Source: Acholoe squamosa
Lineage: Eukaryota; Annelida; Polychaeta; Phyllodocida; Polynoidae
DNA: 64,000 nt
NCBI GenBank assembly: GCA_949317995.1
Contig: OX439047.1
Location: 51,285,505 to 51,349,504, forward strand
Reading direction: 5' to 3'
The position numbers and the translations under genes are program-made. This document shows, in pieces, positions 29,249-38,139 of this stretch. The first letter of the stretch is position 1; every line of letters begins with the position of its first letter. The notes beneath the pieces were generated by a model that was not told the origin of the DNA, made no database searches, and worked only from the letters and a program-made list of their open reading frames with translations.

Positions 29249-32200
29249 GCAACAGAGCTTCCCTCAGATGATCCCTGTCTCTCTTTTCTGAAGAAGAGGG
29301 GGATCGATCTGAGTACTGACGTAGGGTTGAGAATGCTAGCAGGAACCGCCCCCTTGTCGGGGAAACGATGGTACCTGTCTGCAGAGATTCGAGGGCGTTC
29401 TCTGGACTTCCTGATAGATACTGGTGCCAGCCACACCATTGTCTCTCGAGAACTCGCGAAAACGTTAGTGGTGCCGTCAGATAATCTCTACGAGGGAATA
29501 ACGGCGTGCACTGCGTCTGGAGCCGAAATGCGGACCTATGGTCGATTGGTTCTACCTCTTAAGGTCGCATCGACCCACTATGTGTTTAGCCCAATAGTGG
29601 CCGATGTGGCTGACGATGGCATTCTGGGGCTCGACTTCGCGGCATTATACGGTATGATCCTGAACCCAAGGACGGGTCAATTGGTCATGACCGAGCCGGT
29701 AGAAGAGCACCATCAGTGTAAACTGAAGAGAGTGTCATCGATAGCCTCAGTAGCACAGACCACTAGGATACCTGCCAGACATCGGTGTGATGTCTTGGTA
29801 AAATCCGAAGGTCTGGAAAGAGACCGACAGGGCATCGTCGAACCCGACCTGAACACTCTGAGATGCTTTGGGTTGGTTGGTGAGGCTGCCCTTGTCAGCA
29901 ATGTTCGTCGAACAGTGTTTCCCGTCTGTAATCCACTGAATCGAGACATTGTCCTGGAGAAAGGCCAGGTGGTCGGTACTATACAGTATGCTGACAGAAA
30001 CGGTGAACTCTCGTCACCGGAGGTAGGATCCGTGATGATGCGTCTCGAGCAAGAAGCTGCAGACATCGAGACGGCAGAAATCGCGAGCACCCACACGGGG
30101 GAGCTCCCTACCTGGCTGTTAGACATGTATGGCGACACCCACCTGACCCAGCCAGAGGAAAGACTGAAGCTGTCCGCCTTGCTACGCAAACATGTGGATG
30201 TCTTTAAATCCCCAGATGAGCCGTTAGGGCGCACCGATCGATGTCTGCATAACATCGACACGGGTGACGCACAACCTATCCGAGTCCCTTATAGAAGGAT
30301 TCCGCTCAGCAAGAAGGCTGCGGCGGATGAACAACTTAAGGAGATGTTGGATACGGGGGTGGTTAGGCCAAGTACTAGTCCCTGGTCCAGTCCCGTCCAG
30401 ATGGTGACGAAGAAGGATGGGACCATGAGATTCTGCGTCGATTATCGATGTCTGAATGGAGTGACTAAGAAAAATGCTTACCCCCTCCCGCGCATCGACG
30501 AATCCTTGGATGCCCTAGGAGGGAACAAGTGGTTTAGTTGTCTCGATCTCCAATCTGGATATTGGCAGATCGGGATGAATCCCGACGACGTCGAGAAAAC
30601 CGCTTTTTCCTACCAGAGGGGGCTCTACGAGTTCGATCGCATGGCGTTTGGTTTGTGTAACGCCCCCGCCACATTCGAGCGAATGATGGAGGAGATGTTG
30701 AGAGGTTTGCTAGGTAAAAGTTGCCTGGTTTACCTCGATGATATCATCGTCTTCGGCAAAACGACGGATGAAGCAATGGCGAATCTGGCAGAAGTCTTCA
30801 ACAGGATTCGGGCGTGGGGACTGAAGTTGAAACCTAAAAAATGTCAACTTTTTAGGACTTCAGTCGAGTACCTGGGCCGAATCGTGTCTGAACAGGGTAT
30901 AGAAGCCAACCCGGGGAAAATTAGCGATGTAATGACTTGGGCTAGGCCCACTACAGTGAAGGAAATCCGATCCTTCATTGGTTTTTGTTCCTACTACCGA
31001 GAGTTCATCCCGGGGTTTGCAGAACTCGTGAGTCCTTTGCAGGACTTAGTGATCCAAAAACCTAAAGGTAGTAGAGGTCGTTACGAGGCATTCGCGTGGA
31101 CGGAGAAAGCCGAACATGCTTTTGTCGAGTTAAAACGAAGTTTCAGGGAGACACCTGTTCTTCGATTCCCCACACCCGACGGTCGTTTTATCTTGGACAC
31201 TGATGCTAGCAACACAGCGATCGGGGCTGTTCTATCCCAGGTGCAGGATGGAATGGAGGTCCCGATCTCATTTGCCAGCAACACTCTAAGTAAAACACAA
31301 CGAAACTACTGCACTACCAAAAGGGAACTGTTGGCAGTTGTCGTGTACACCAGGAAGTTTAGGCACTACCTTTATGGTGGTAACTTCACTATCCGCACCG
31401 ATCATTCGTCTTTGAAATGGCTCCTAAATTTCAAAGAGGCTGAGGGAATGATGGGTAGGTGGCTGGCCCACCTTTCGGAGTTCGGTCTCGAAAACTCTAA
31501 GATTGAACATCGAAGTGGGGCCAAGCATCTAAACGCCGATGGCCTTAGTCGTATCCCTGTGCGGCTATGCCAGAGGTCGGATTGCACGGACTGCGGCAGT
31601 CATAATGCTGTTTTGGCAGCCGTAAGTGGTTTAGTAGACAGCCAGGTGGGTGTTGCATTTTGGTCTCTCGATGAACTCATTGATGCTCAGAAAGCGGACG
31701 CTGACATCAAACGAGTTGCTGAATGGCTAGTTAAGGGGGCTAAACCCACTAGGCCTGATGTATCGATCGAGAGCGCCGAGGTACGGAAATTAGTAGGGCA
31801 ATGGCCTCTACTAACCTTCCGTGAAGGCTTGTTGTGTCGCTGGAAAGTCGAGGCGGGTCGAGCTAGGCGCACGATTCAAGTAGTTGTACCACGCCAACTG
31901 AGGGGTGAGGTACTCTCCTTTTGCCACGGACACCGAACAGCGGCACATTTTGGTCGTAAACGAACGCTCGAAAAGGTGAAAAGGAGATATTACTGGCCCG
32001 GGATGGGAAAGGACATAGGTCGTTGGGTTCGACACTGTCCTACCTGTTGCCTGGTAAAGCCCGGCGAGGGCATGGGTAAGTCTCCTCTGCACCAAGAGTT
32101 GTTCGGGGTGAGATTCGGGAGGATAGCTATGGATATCATCTCGGGATTTGCACCCACGCCAAACAAGAATACTTGCATGTTAGTAATCCAAGATTACTTC

Positions 32201-33628
32201 ACCAAGTATGTACGCGCTATTCCCCTACCAAATCACACGGCAGAGACCTGTGCAGAGGCCTTCGTGGACGAATGGGTTTTGACCTTTGGAGTCCCGTTGC
32301 TTCTGCATTCCGACCAAGGTCGAGAATTCGAATCTCGACTCTTCTCTGAGATGTGTGAATATTTGACGATTGTAAAACAGAGAACCAATCCATACAGACC
32401 ACAGAGTGATGGTCAGGTGGAAAGGTTCAATAGAACGTTGATTCAGAGTCTGACTATGTTGGTAGACAAACATATGGACGACTGGGATGAACAGGCTAAA
32501 TATGTGGTGTCCGCATATAACAGCTCTGAGCACAGTTCTACTGGATGCAGTCCAAATATGATGGTATTCGGGGAAGAAATTCTCATGCCAGCGGATGTGA
32601 TTTTCGGCTCAATCGAGAACCCACTCGAAGTCCCTTGTTCCGTCACCTTCGTGGAACAACTTCGTGACCGATTGAGGGAGAGTTATAGCATGGTAAGGGA
32701 AAACTTAGGTAAATCTGCGGAACGCCAGAAGGTCGGGTATGACTATGGGCTAAAGCAGAGAAGATACTCAGTTGGTGAACAGGTGGTGAGGTACCACACC
32801 CCCCAGGCAGCTATGAAGCTTGCCCCCAACTGGGATGGGCCGTTCGTTGTAGATTCTGTCCTCTCTGAGTCGACATTATTACTTCGATCATCCCGCGGAC
32901 GGTTGCAAAAGAGCAATGTTGATAGAGTGCGCTGGTGGTTGGGCGTAGAACTATCACAAACTGTCGAGTTGTTGCAACCACAACTTGATGATGATTCACC
33001 TTCTCGTAGGGCTACGAAAAGGGCTAAGTCTGTTTCTGGACAGGTCGAAATAGAGGTCGAAAGGTCGCGGCCGGAAGTCCAGTCTAAAGAACAAACTAAG
33101 CAGGGTCATCGAAAACGACAGCAAAAAGCTCGAAAACTGAGCGAGGTGGAGGTGTTGGATGCCAGTAAACCATCAAAGCGGCGCCGTGGTCGACCGGCCC
33201 GTCGAGATAAGTCGAAAACATCTAAACAGCCTTTGAAGGGATGTCGGAAGCCCGACCCCCCCTCGAAGGTGCGAACGACTGAACAAACTTCACATCGAAA
33301 CGTTTCGATTGAAGTGAAAGATCAGTCACTCCAGTCCGGACCTATGACTCGAGCGAGGCTTAAGCGCCAAGGCTCATCAAAGGAACGGTCAGCGAGTGTA
33401 GAGGATGAAAGGAAACCCAGAGCAAACACTCTGGCCCCTGCATCCACACCGTCACAAGTGATGGGAGGCAGACGCCGACGGAAACGGGTTAATAGCCCGG
33501 TCGGCCCGGCCACATCAAAGGACGGCGGGCTAGGAGGGGGTGATAGTAACCCGACCCGAGGCTCAACACTCGTTCCTGTAGTAAAGGTTAAAATCAGGAA
33601 AAGCCCTAGATTAAACCCTACTCAGTAA
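29249..33628 (+). CDS. pol polyprotein: protease, RT, RNase H, integrase
   Basis: Residues are counted from codon 29327. Protease DTGASH at 31-36 and GILGLDF at about 105. RT: TSPWSSPVQMVTKKDG at about 350, CLDLQSGYWQI, AFGLCNAPATF, and YLDD at 469-472. RNase H: LDTDAS at about 623 and RTDHSSL. Integrase: H..H..C..C knuckle at 865-908 (GHRTAAHFG...CPTCC), catalytic D at about 934 (MDIISGF), D at about 994 (HSDQGREF), E at about 1029 (QVERFNR), and the GPY/F module (WDGPFVV) at about 1172. A basic tail of about 240 residues follows, with RRRGRPARR (AT-hook-like) at about 1283. All catalytic residues are present. The in-frame TGA at 29246-29248 separates it from the upstream -1 frame; no strong ATG starts the ORF. 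Confidence 0.95.
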   Translation, partial: ATELPSDDPCLSFLKKRGIDLSTDVGLRMLAGTAPLSGKRWYLSAEIRGRSLDFLIDTGASHTIVSRELAKTLVVPSDNLYEGITACTASGAEMRTYGRLVLPLKVASTHYVFSPIVADVADDGILGLDFAALYGMILNPRTGQLVMTEPVEEHHQCKLKRVSSIASVAQTTRIPARHRCDVLVKSEGLERDRQGIVEPDLNTLRCFGLVGEAALVSNVRRTVFPVCNPLNRDIVLEKGQVVGTIQYADRNGELSSPEVGSVMMRLEQEAADIETAEIASTHTGELPTWLLDMYGDTHLTQPEERLKLSALLRKHVDVFKSPDEPLGRTDRCLHNIDTGDAQPIRVPYRRIPLSKKAAADEQLKEMLDTGVVRPSTSPWSSPVQMVTKKDGTMRFCVDYRCLNGVTKKNAYPLPRIDESLDALGGNKWFSCLDLQSGYWQIGMNPDDVEKTAFSYQRGLYEFDRMAFGLCNAPATFERMMEEMLRGLLGKSCLVYLDDIIVFGKTTDEAMANLAEVFNRIRAWGLKLKPKKCQLFRTSVEYLGRIVSEQGIEANPGKISDVMTWARPTTVKEIRSFIGFCSYYREFIPGFAELVSPLQDLVIQKPKGSRGRYEAFAWTEKAEHAFVELKRSFRETPVLRFPTPDGRFILDTDASNTAIGAVLSQVQDGMEVPISFASNTLSKTQRNYCTTKRELLAVVVYTRKFRHYLYGGNFTIRTDHSSLKWLLNFKEAEGMMGRWLAHLSEFGLENSKIEHRSGAKHLNADGLSRIPVRLCQRSDCTDCGSHNAVLAAVSGLVDSQVGVAFWSLDELIDAQKADADIKRVAEWLVKGAKPTRPDVSIESAEVRKLVGQWPLLTFREGLLCRWKVEAGRARRTIQVVVPRQLRGEVLSFCHGHRTAAHFGRKRTLEKVKRRYYWPGMGKDIGRWVRHCPTCCLVKPGEGMGKSPLHQELFGVRFGRIAMDIISGFAPTPNKNTCMLVIQDYFTKYVRAIPLPNHTAETCAEAFVDEWVLTFGVPLLLHSDQGREFESRLFSEMCEYLTIVKQRTNPYRPQSDGQVERFNRTLIQSLTMLVDKHMDDWDEQAKYVVSAYNSSEHSSTGCSPNMMVFGEEILMPADVIFGSIENPLEVPCSVTFVEQLRDRLRESYSMVRENLGKSAERQKVGYDYGLKQRRYSVGEQVVRYHTPQAAMKLAPNWDGPFVVDSVLSESTLLLRSSRGRLQKSNVDRVRWWLGVELSQTVELLQPQLDDDSPSRRATKRAKSVSGQVEIEVERSRPEVQSKEQTKQGHRKRQQKARKLSEVEVLDASKPSKRRRGRPARRDKSKTSKQPLKGCRKPDPPSKVRTTEQTSHRNVSIEVKDQSLQSGPMTRARLKRQGSSKERSASVEDERKPRANTLAPASTPSQVMGGRRRRKRVNSPVGPATSKDGGLGGGDSNPTRGSTLVPVVKVKIRKSPRLNPTQ

Positions 33629-34114
33629 TCGATGTTTCGCACAATACTAAGCAGCAGCTTTACTAACCTGTGTTTTTAATGAGACTTTAAAATAACGGGT
33701 GCCGTTCTTGAGTAAATCTGTCTGTGGACGTGAAGCCGACGGTGAATAAAAAATTACACAACGAGAAGTCGTACGATTGCCTCTTAGTTTGAGACAAACT
33801 GACACTGGAAACATGGAAATTTGGAGCCTCTGATTTTATTGACTGTGAGGACGGGTTCCCAGCATAGGCTGGTGGATACTGCCCGAAGGGTAGATCCATA
33901 TTGGAACCATTTTTTTTAGTCCCGGTAGTCTGATGAAGGAGGGGGTGCCCAGATTAATCCATGTTAATAGTGTTGGAACCCATAGACCGCATAGGAAATA
34001 ACGGCATATGCAAACATTGCGACTGGAGAAGCAGAGCGTGACGGTGAGGGGAGAGTGAGTCGTTCTATTTTTTTGAGCAATACCTTATTTGGTCATGGCG
34101 TGATGCGCTGTGGA
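33629..34114 (+). other. Intergenic region of the element with a poly(A) signal
   Basis: Non-coding and more AT-rich than the ORFs. AATAAA at 33745-33750, 117 nt after the pol stop, could end a gag-pol mRNA before the downstream unit. The rest has no recognised feature. Confidence 0.5.
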
Positions 34115-34190
34115 CCAATAGGGTTCGCCCTCCTCGGTCACGTAGCCCCTTCCTCCAATCAGAGACGTGCGCCACAGGGATAAAAGGCCG
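34115..34190 (+). promoter_or_regulatory. Internal promoter for ORF3, resembling the LTR promoter
   Basis: Two CCAAT boxes (34115-34119 and 34155-34159), GGTCACGTAGCCCC (34136-34149) and a TATA-like GATAAAAGGCCG (from 34179). The LTR promoter has GGTCACGTGGCCCT and TATATAAGGCCG in the same order. The similarity suggests that the two were derived from each other or are bound by the same factors. Start would be near 34210. Confidence 0.6.
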
Positions 34191-34212
34191 CGTCGCCCAC
34201 CACGGAGGTCAC

Positions 34213-34524
34213 ATCTGCGCCCTTCTCGTGAGAGTCGGACGCAGATAAGCTGGACTAAGCCTAGCTTATTCCAGCTGGTACGCTCCGTCTGGGGACTTCC
34301 TACCTGAGTGTAGGAGGTCTCCCCTGCCTAGTGTCGAGGGACACGACCTGTGTGAGCGCAGGTTCGTGTTCACTCGAGACTCCAGTCTTCGGTCCCTCGA
34401 GCCGCCTGAGTGCGGTTCGAGGTACATCGAAGACACCTTCGAGGCTTCGACCCGCCAGAGTGCGGATCGAAAAACCTCGAAGATCCTCTTCGACGTCTCG
34501 TCCCGTCTGAGAACGGTTCGAGAC
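34213..34524 (+). other. ORF3 leader: serial stem-loops with conserved CTGAGT loops
   Basis: Five main hairpins: 34294-34319 (10 bp, loop CTGAGT), 34341-34369 (12 bp, loop TGAG), 34395-34422 (11 bp, loop CTGAGT), 34446-34471 (10 positions, one mismatch, loop CAGAGT), 34495-34524 (12 positions, two mismatches, loop CTGAGA). They alternate with small ones (34427-34442, 34477-34493) of the form TCGAAG/CTTCGA. Further stems lie at 34213-34246 and 34245-34269. Stem sequences differ between units while pairing is kept and the loop is constant, as expected for a selected RNA motif. The leader has no ATG before 34571. Confidence 0.7.
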
Positions 34525-34570
34525 CCGGAGTCTTCTCTCCCTGGTGGAACCCGGCAGTTCAGGAAGAACC

Positions 34571-37546
34571 ATGGGGTCCTCGTCCGACGAGCAGTCAGGG
34601 TACAGCTCTTCGGCGAGCCACAAGTCGCAGAAGAAGAAGAAGAAGAAGAAGTCCAAGAGGACCAGACCCGAGCAAGAGCTCGAGTCTACCTCGGCTAAGA
34701 GTGCAGCCCTTCTGAAGCAGATCGAGGATGCAGAGAAAGCCTTGGCTGAGTCCCAGGAGCGGGAGAAGGAGCTCCGCCGGAAGGCGAAGGAGGCAGCTAA
34801 GCAGCAGAAGCGCGACTTGAAGGTCGCAGCTGCTGCCGCCTCGAGAGACTCTTCTCCCGATGAGATGGAGGTCGACGAGCCGTCGACGCCTGCTCCATCG
34901 AAAAGTGCTACCCCTTCAGGTTCTAAAGGCAAGAAGCCGACTGAATCGAAGGCATCCAAGGGTACCTTGAAGGATTTCAAGATCCCTAGGGTGCCCAAGA
35001 AGGAAAGTAGCAAAAAGGAGTCCGCAGCCAAGAAGGCTCCAGCCCGGGAGAGGAGTAGCGAGTCTACTGCTCCACCGGAACCTGGAACCGAGCCGTCGGA
35101 GGTCGATGCCGGTGCCGTGGAGAGCACCGTATCCTCACCCCCAGACACGGCCAGGGCTGTCGACGAGTGGAAGCAACTGTCAGCGATCACTGCCAAACGA
35201 CGTGCTGAGTACGTCGATGACAGGCCACTGACAAAGCTTCAGGACTACCGCAAGAATGGTCAAGTGGTACTCCCAAGTCTCGTCGGAAAGGATGGTAGTG
35301 ACGACGAGGAATGGTATTCGGACGACAGTCATGCCATTGACTGGTATGTCTCGATGATCGAGAATATTACGAATGCCTCAGACTCGTCGGGGGTGTCGCT
35401 GCCCGAGCGACAGCGGATTGGGTTCGCATGGCGCATCTTCAATCCAGGGCAGCAGTGTGCTTTCGAGAACTGCACACGTAAGGGGTTTCCCCCTCGCGTA
35501 TACGCGACTGACGGCAGGTATGCTCGACACTTGGTTGAAGAGCATCGAGCCATCCGTCCGCAGTTCGGTTGTGTTAAGGTGGAAAAGACCATTCCATGTT
35601 ATCAGGACCCTGATGACCCGACCTCTCCTCCTTTCGTGACCTCACGAAGGGGCTTGATGGCGCGTCATCTCAAGTCGTACAAGCAGCCCCATAAGTACAA
35701 CGCCGAGGGCGCTATCCAGCTAGTGGAGACACTGGTTGGAAAGTGCGAACGGAATGAGAAGACAGGCGCGCCGACTAGACACTGGATGCGGATGGCCCCC
35801 GCACCCCCGTCTACGAAGCCCCTGTATATCAGACCGGAGCTGATGCCCGCTTTCTACGGTGCCTACCCCGAGTTCAGGGTAGAGCAACGGAAGAAGCGGG
35901 AGGCCAGTCGTCCTCGGGACCCAGGACCTACAGCCTCTACGAGTGGGAACAAGAGGCCCCACTCTACAGAAGCTGGAAAGTCTGCCGGTTCGACTGAACC
36001 CAAGAAGCCTAAGCCGCAGGCTGCTCCCTCGAAGCCCGAAAAGGCATCGAAAGCCGCCCCGGCCCCGGCTCCTAAAAAGTCGAAGACTGCTTCGACCGGT
36101 TCAGCCAAACCAAGCACCAGTGGTGCTAAAACTGGAGGCAAGACGGTGGAAACCCGGAGTGGTCGTGATCGACAACCCAAGGTGACCACCAACTCGTCTC
36201 CTGTCAAGCCCCCTACAGCGGCAGAGGGCAGCACCCCAGCTGCCACGCCGCGTGTCCACGTAGGAGGCGCGACATTGACCTCGGCAGCAGGAGCTAGCTT
36301 CTCCAACGTCGTGACAGGCGCCGACACCCCGACAGCAACCTTGCGTTGGGAGTTGGCACAGCCTGCATACGGCGATGGCGTCGAATGTGGGGTCCCGAAG
36401 ACGTTCGTGGAACGTTGTAAGGGACTTCTACAGATGACAGGCAGCCCTGCTATCGACAAGTTCGGTGAGGCATTCCGTGAGGAAGCGAGTGCCTACTTGT
36501 TCGGCCTGTTTGATAGAACAAACATGGCCATCCGTAACGAGCTCCTTCCGGCTCTTAGGAATGAGGCGCGCCAGACCGTTCAGATGGAGATGGACTCTCG
36601 TCTGACCGACGTCCGAACGCGTCTCAATAACTTTGAGGCACAGGCCCAATATGATATTACCAAGAGGGACAGTATCATAGAAGGCTGGGAGGAAATCGAC
36701 CGCGAATTCTTTAGAGTCTTCGGGGTCCAACTCTCGGAATGGATGAGGGACAAACACCATGGCGTCCGAACCCTGAAGCCCATTCGAACCGAGCCCTCTC
36801 GCGAAGCGCAGAGGTACCTCGTCGAGGGTGGAGTGATTCCTGACGTCAGGACGCTGGCGGCTCAGACGAATCCTTTGAGAGAGTTGTCTCCAAAGATTGA
36901 CAGTCTGAGCTCGGCTATGACGATGTTGGGCCGAGAGCAGGTGGTGCAGGACAAGCCTGACACCCCGGGTAGGTCTCTCGGTGCCTCCGTCTACCCGCCA
37001 GCAGCCCCGTCTTCCTCCTCGGTTCCCTTGATAACCCTCTCGGGAACCACCGAGCCTACGCCGCCACCGGTCCAGAGAATGGTGTCACCGAGGATCCATC
37101 CGGATCTTCAGGGCATCACTCCCCTGGCCCCGGCGAACGTAGCCGTCTGTCCGGACCCGTCGGCTTCCGCCCAAGCAGTAGAACCTGCCGAGGTGGAACA
37201 GTCGATGGATATAGACGGGGACGTCAATGTCGTCGATCATTCTCCAAAGCCTCCCCCTGACCAGGGAGACAAGGACGACCGTGAAGGTCAGGAGAGCGAC
37301 GACGACGACGGAAGCGACTCAGCAGACTCGGCCGTTCTCCACTCAGATGCTGAGGGGGACTCCCGGGATGCACCCGAGACCTCTAACGAGGCTTGGAGTA
37401 CGACAATGGACCGTGAGGCCCCATTGCCGGAGTCGCCGACGTTTTCGGGCCAGCTAGCCGCCAGCGCTCCACATGGAGAGGAGCGCACTGACGGAGAGCA
37501 GGCCGAAATCGACGCCGCTACAGGGTCCATCTCGGAGGATCAGTAG
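34571..37546 (+). CDS. ORF3: 991-aa zinc-finger-like protein of unknown function
   Basis: I chose ATG 34571 because it is the first ATG after the internal TATA box and sits in ACCATGG. Residues 10-100 are a Lys-rich tract and a charged coil (KQIEDAEKALAESQEREKEL); 105-200 are Ser/Pro/Lys-rich. A compact region at about 240-430 has Trp/Tyr-rich sequence and two degenerate modules: CX4CX18HX4H (CAFENC...HLVEEH) and CX8CX22HX7H. A Pro/Ala/Lys-rich linker, a helical segment at about 620-740 (MEMDSRLTDVRTRLNNFEAQ) and a very acidic C-terminus follow. There is no signal peptide, transmembrane segment or furin site, so it is not an envelope protein. I do not recognise the family; nucleic-acid binding is inference. 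Confidence 0.8.
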   Translation: MGSSSDEQSGYSSSASHKSQKKKKKKKSKRTRPEQELESTSAKSAALLKQIEDAEKALAESQEREKELRRKAKEAAKQQKRDLKVAAAAASRDSSPDEMEVDEPSTPAPSKSATPSGSKGKKPTESKASKGTLKDFKIPRVPKKESSKKESAAKKAPARERSSESTAPPEPGTEPSEVDAGAVESTVSSPPDTARAVDEWKQLSAITAKRRAEYVDDRPLTKLQDYRKNGQVVLPSLVGKDGSDDEEWYSDDSHAIDWYVSMIENITNASDSSGVSLPERQRIGFAWRIFNPGQQCAFENCTRKGFPPRVYATDGRYARHLVEEHRAIRPQFGCVKVEKTIPCYQDPDDPTSPPFVTSRRGLMARHLKSYKQPHKYNAEGAIQLVETLVGKCERNEKTGAPTRHWMRMAPAPPSTKPLYIRPELMPAFYGAYPEFRVEQRKKREASRPRDPGPTASTSGNKRPHSTEAGKSAGSTEPKKPKPQAAPSKPEKASKAAPAPAPKKSKTASTGSAKPSTSGAKTGGKTVETRSGRDRQPKVTTNSSPVKPPTAAEGSTPAATPRVHVGGATLTSAAGASFSNVVTGADTPTATLRWELAQPAYGDGVECGVPKTFVERCKGLLQMTGSPAIDKFGEAFREEASAYLFGLFDRTNMAIRNELLPALRNEARQTVQMEMDSRLTDVRTRLNNFEAQAQYDITKRDSIIEGWEEIDREFFRVFGVQLSEWMRDKHHGVRTLKPIRTEPSREAQRYLVEGGVIPDVRTLAAQTNPLRELSPKIDSLSSAMTMLGREQVVQDKPDTPGRSLGASVYPPAAPSSSSVPLITLSGTTEPTPPPVQRMVSPRIHPDLQGITPLAPANVAVCPDPSASAQAVEPAEVEQSMDIDGDVNVVDHSPKPPPDQGDKDDREGQESDDDDGSDSADSAVLHSDAEGDSRDAPETSNEAWSTTMDREAPLPESPTFSGQLAASAPHGEERTDGEQAEIDAATGSISEDQ

Positions 37547-37581
37547 TATGAAACTACTGCGCCTCCTCGTCAGCCTGGATC

Positions 37582-38129
37582 GCTGACATCGAACAGAGTC
37601 TCGATGTCAGCACGGAACCCCCGGGAACTCGTTCCCGGACGACGGTGTACCCTCCACGAGTGGGGGTACCTTTCCTGTCCCCGGACCTCCCTGCGAAGCT
37701 GTGTGGATCCGACGCCACCCTGGTCTTAGGGCCCGGTGGTGCCACACATCCTCGGCCTCACGGTCGAAGGACCATCATAGTAGTATGGTACGCTATCGAT
37801 GGGCTTCCTACGCTGGAAGGAGCTTCTCAACGAGACAGGGAGGAAACGACACGACCCCGGTTGCCATACCCGGTCGTGCCTCCCTCGGATCGACCAGGAG
37901 CAGGTCGTGAAGCAGTGTTTCGACACTGGTCTCCTACGTTGGATGGAGCAACGCCTTATAATTTAACTGTGATAATAATTTTTTTCTACAGTACAGTAGA
38001 AACTATATTTCTATATATTCCTCTACTGTTTCTGTCGACTATGTCGACGGATCCAGTAGTTCATATTATTATCTAATTGTTTAGACTGATCCGGGATCTC
38101 TGAATTTTCAGAGACCTCGTTTCAGTCTA
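37582..38129 (+). other. 3' hairpin chain between ORF3 and the 3' LTR
   Basis: Stem-loops read by eye: 37582-37611 (11 bp perfect, loop containing CAGAGT), 37621-37638 (7-8 bp), 37647-37669 (8 bp, loop CACGAGT), 37701-37747 (two-tier), 37771-37789, 37804-37819, 37850-37878, 37891-37907, 37913-37928 (6 bp, TTCG tetraloop), 37937-37953, 37993-38029 (8 bp), 38034-38048 (GTCGAC/GTCGAC, loop TAT), 38082-38129 (8 bp outer, 8 bp inner). Some 5-bp stems could be chance, but the density and the long perfect stems are not. The region does not code. Confidence 0.6.
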
Positions 38130-38139
38130 GTGGGGGTGG
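38128..38139 (+). other. Polypurine tract
   Basis: TAGTGGGGGTGG ends directly at the TG of the 3' LTR. It is the expected plus-strand primer of an LTR element, here short and G-rich. Confidence 0.75.

Noticed and set aside
34300-35196. 298-codon minus-strand ORF opposite ORF3
   Set aside because: It is the mirror of a strongly coding plus-strand region with biased codons (TCG/CGA); no domain and no splice or promoter context.
34571-37546. ORF3 as an envelope protein
   Set aside because: No signal peptide, no hydrophobic segment long enough for a membrane anchor, no cleavage motif; the sequence is charged and low-complexity.
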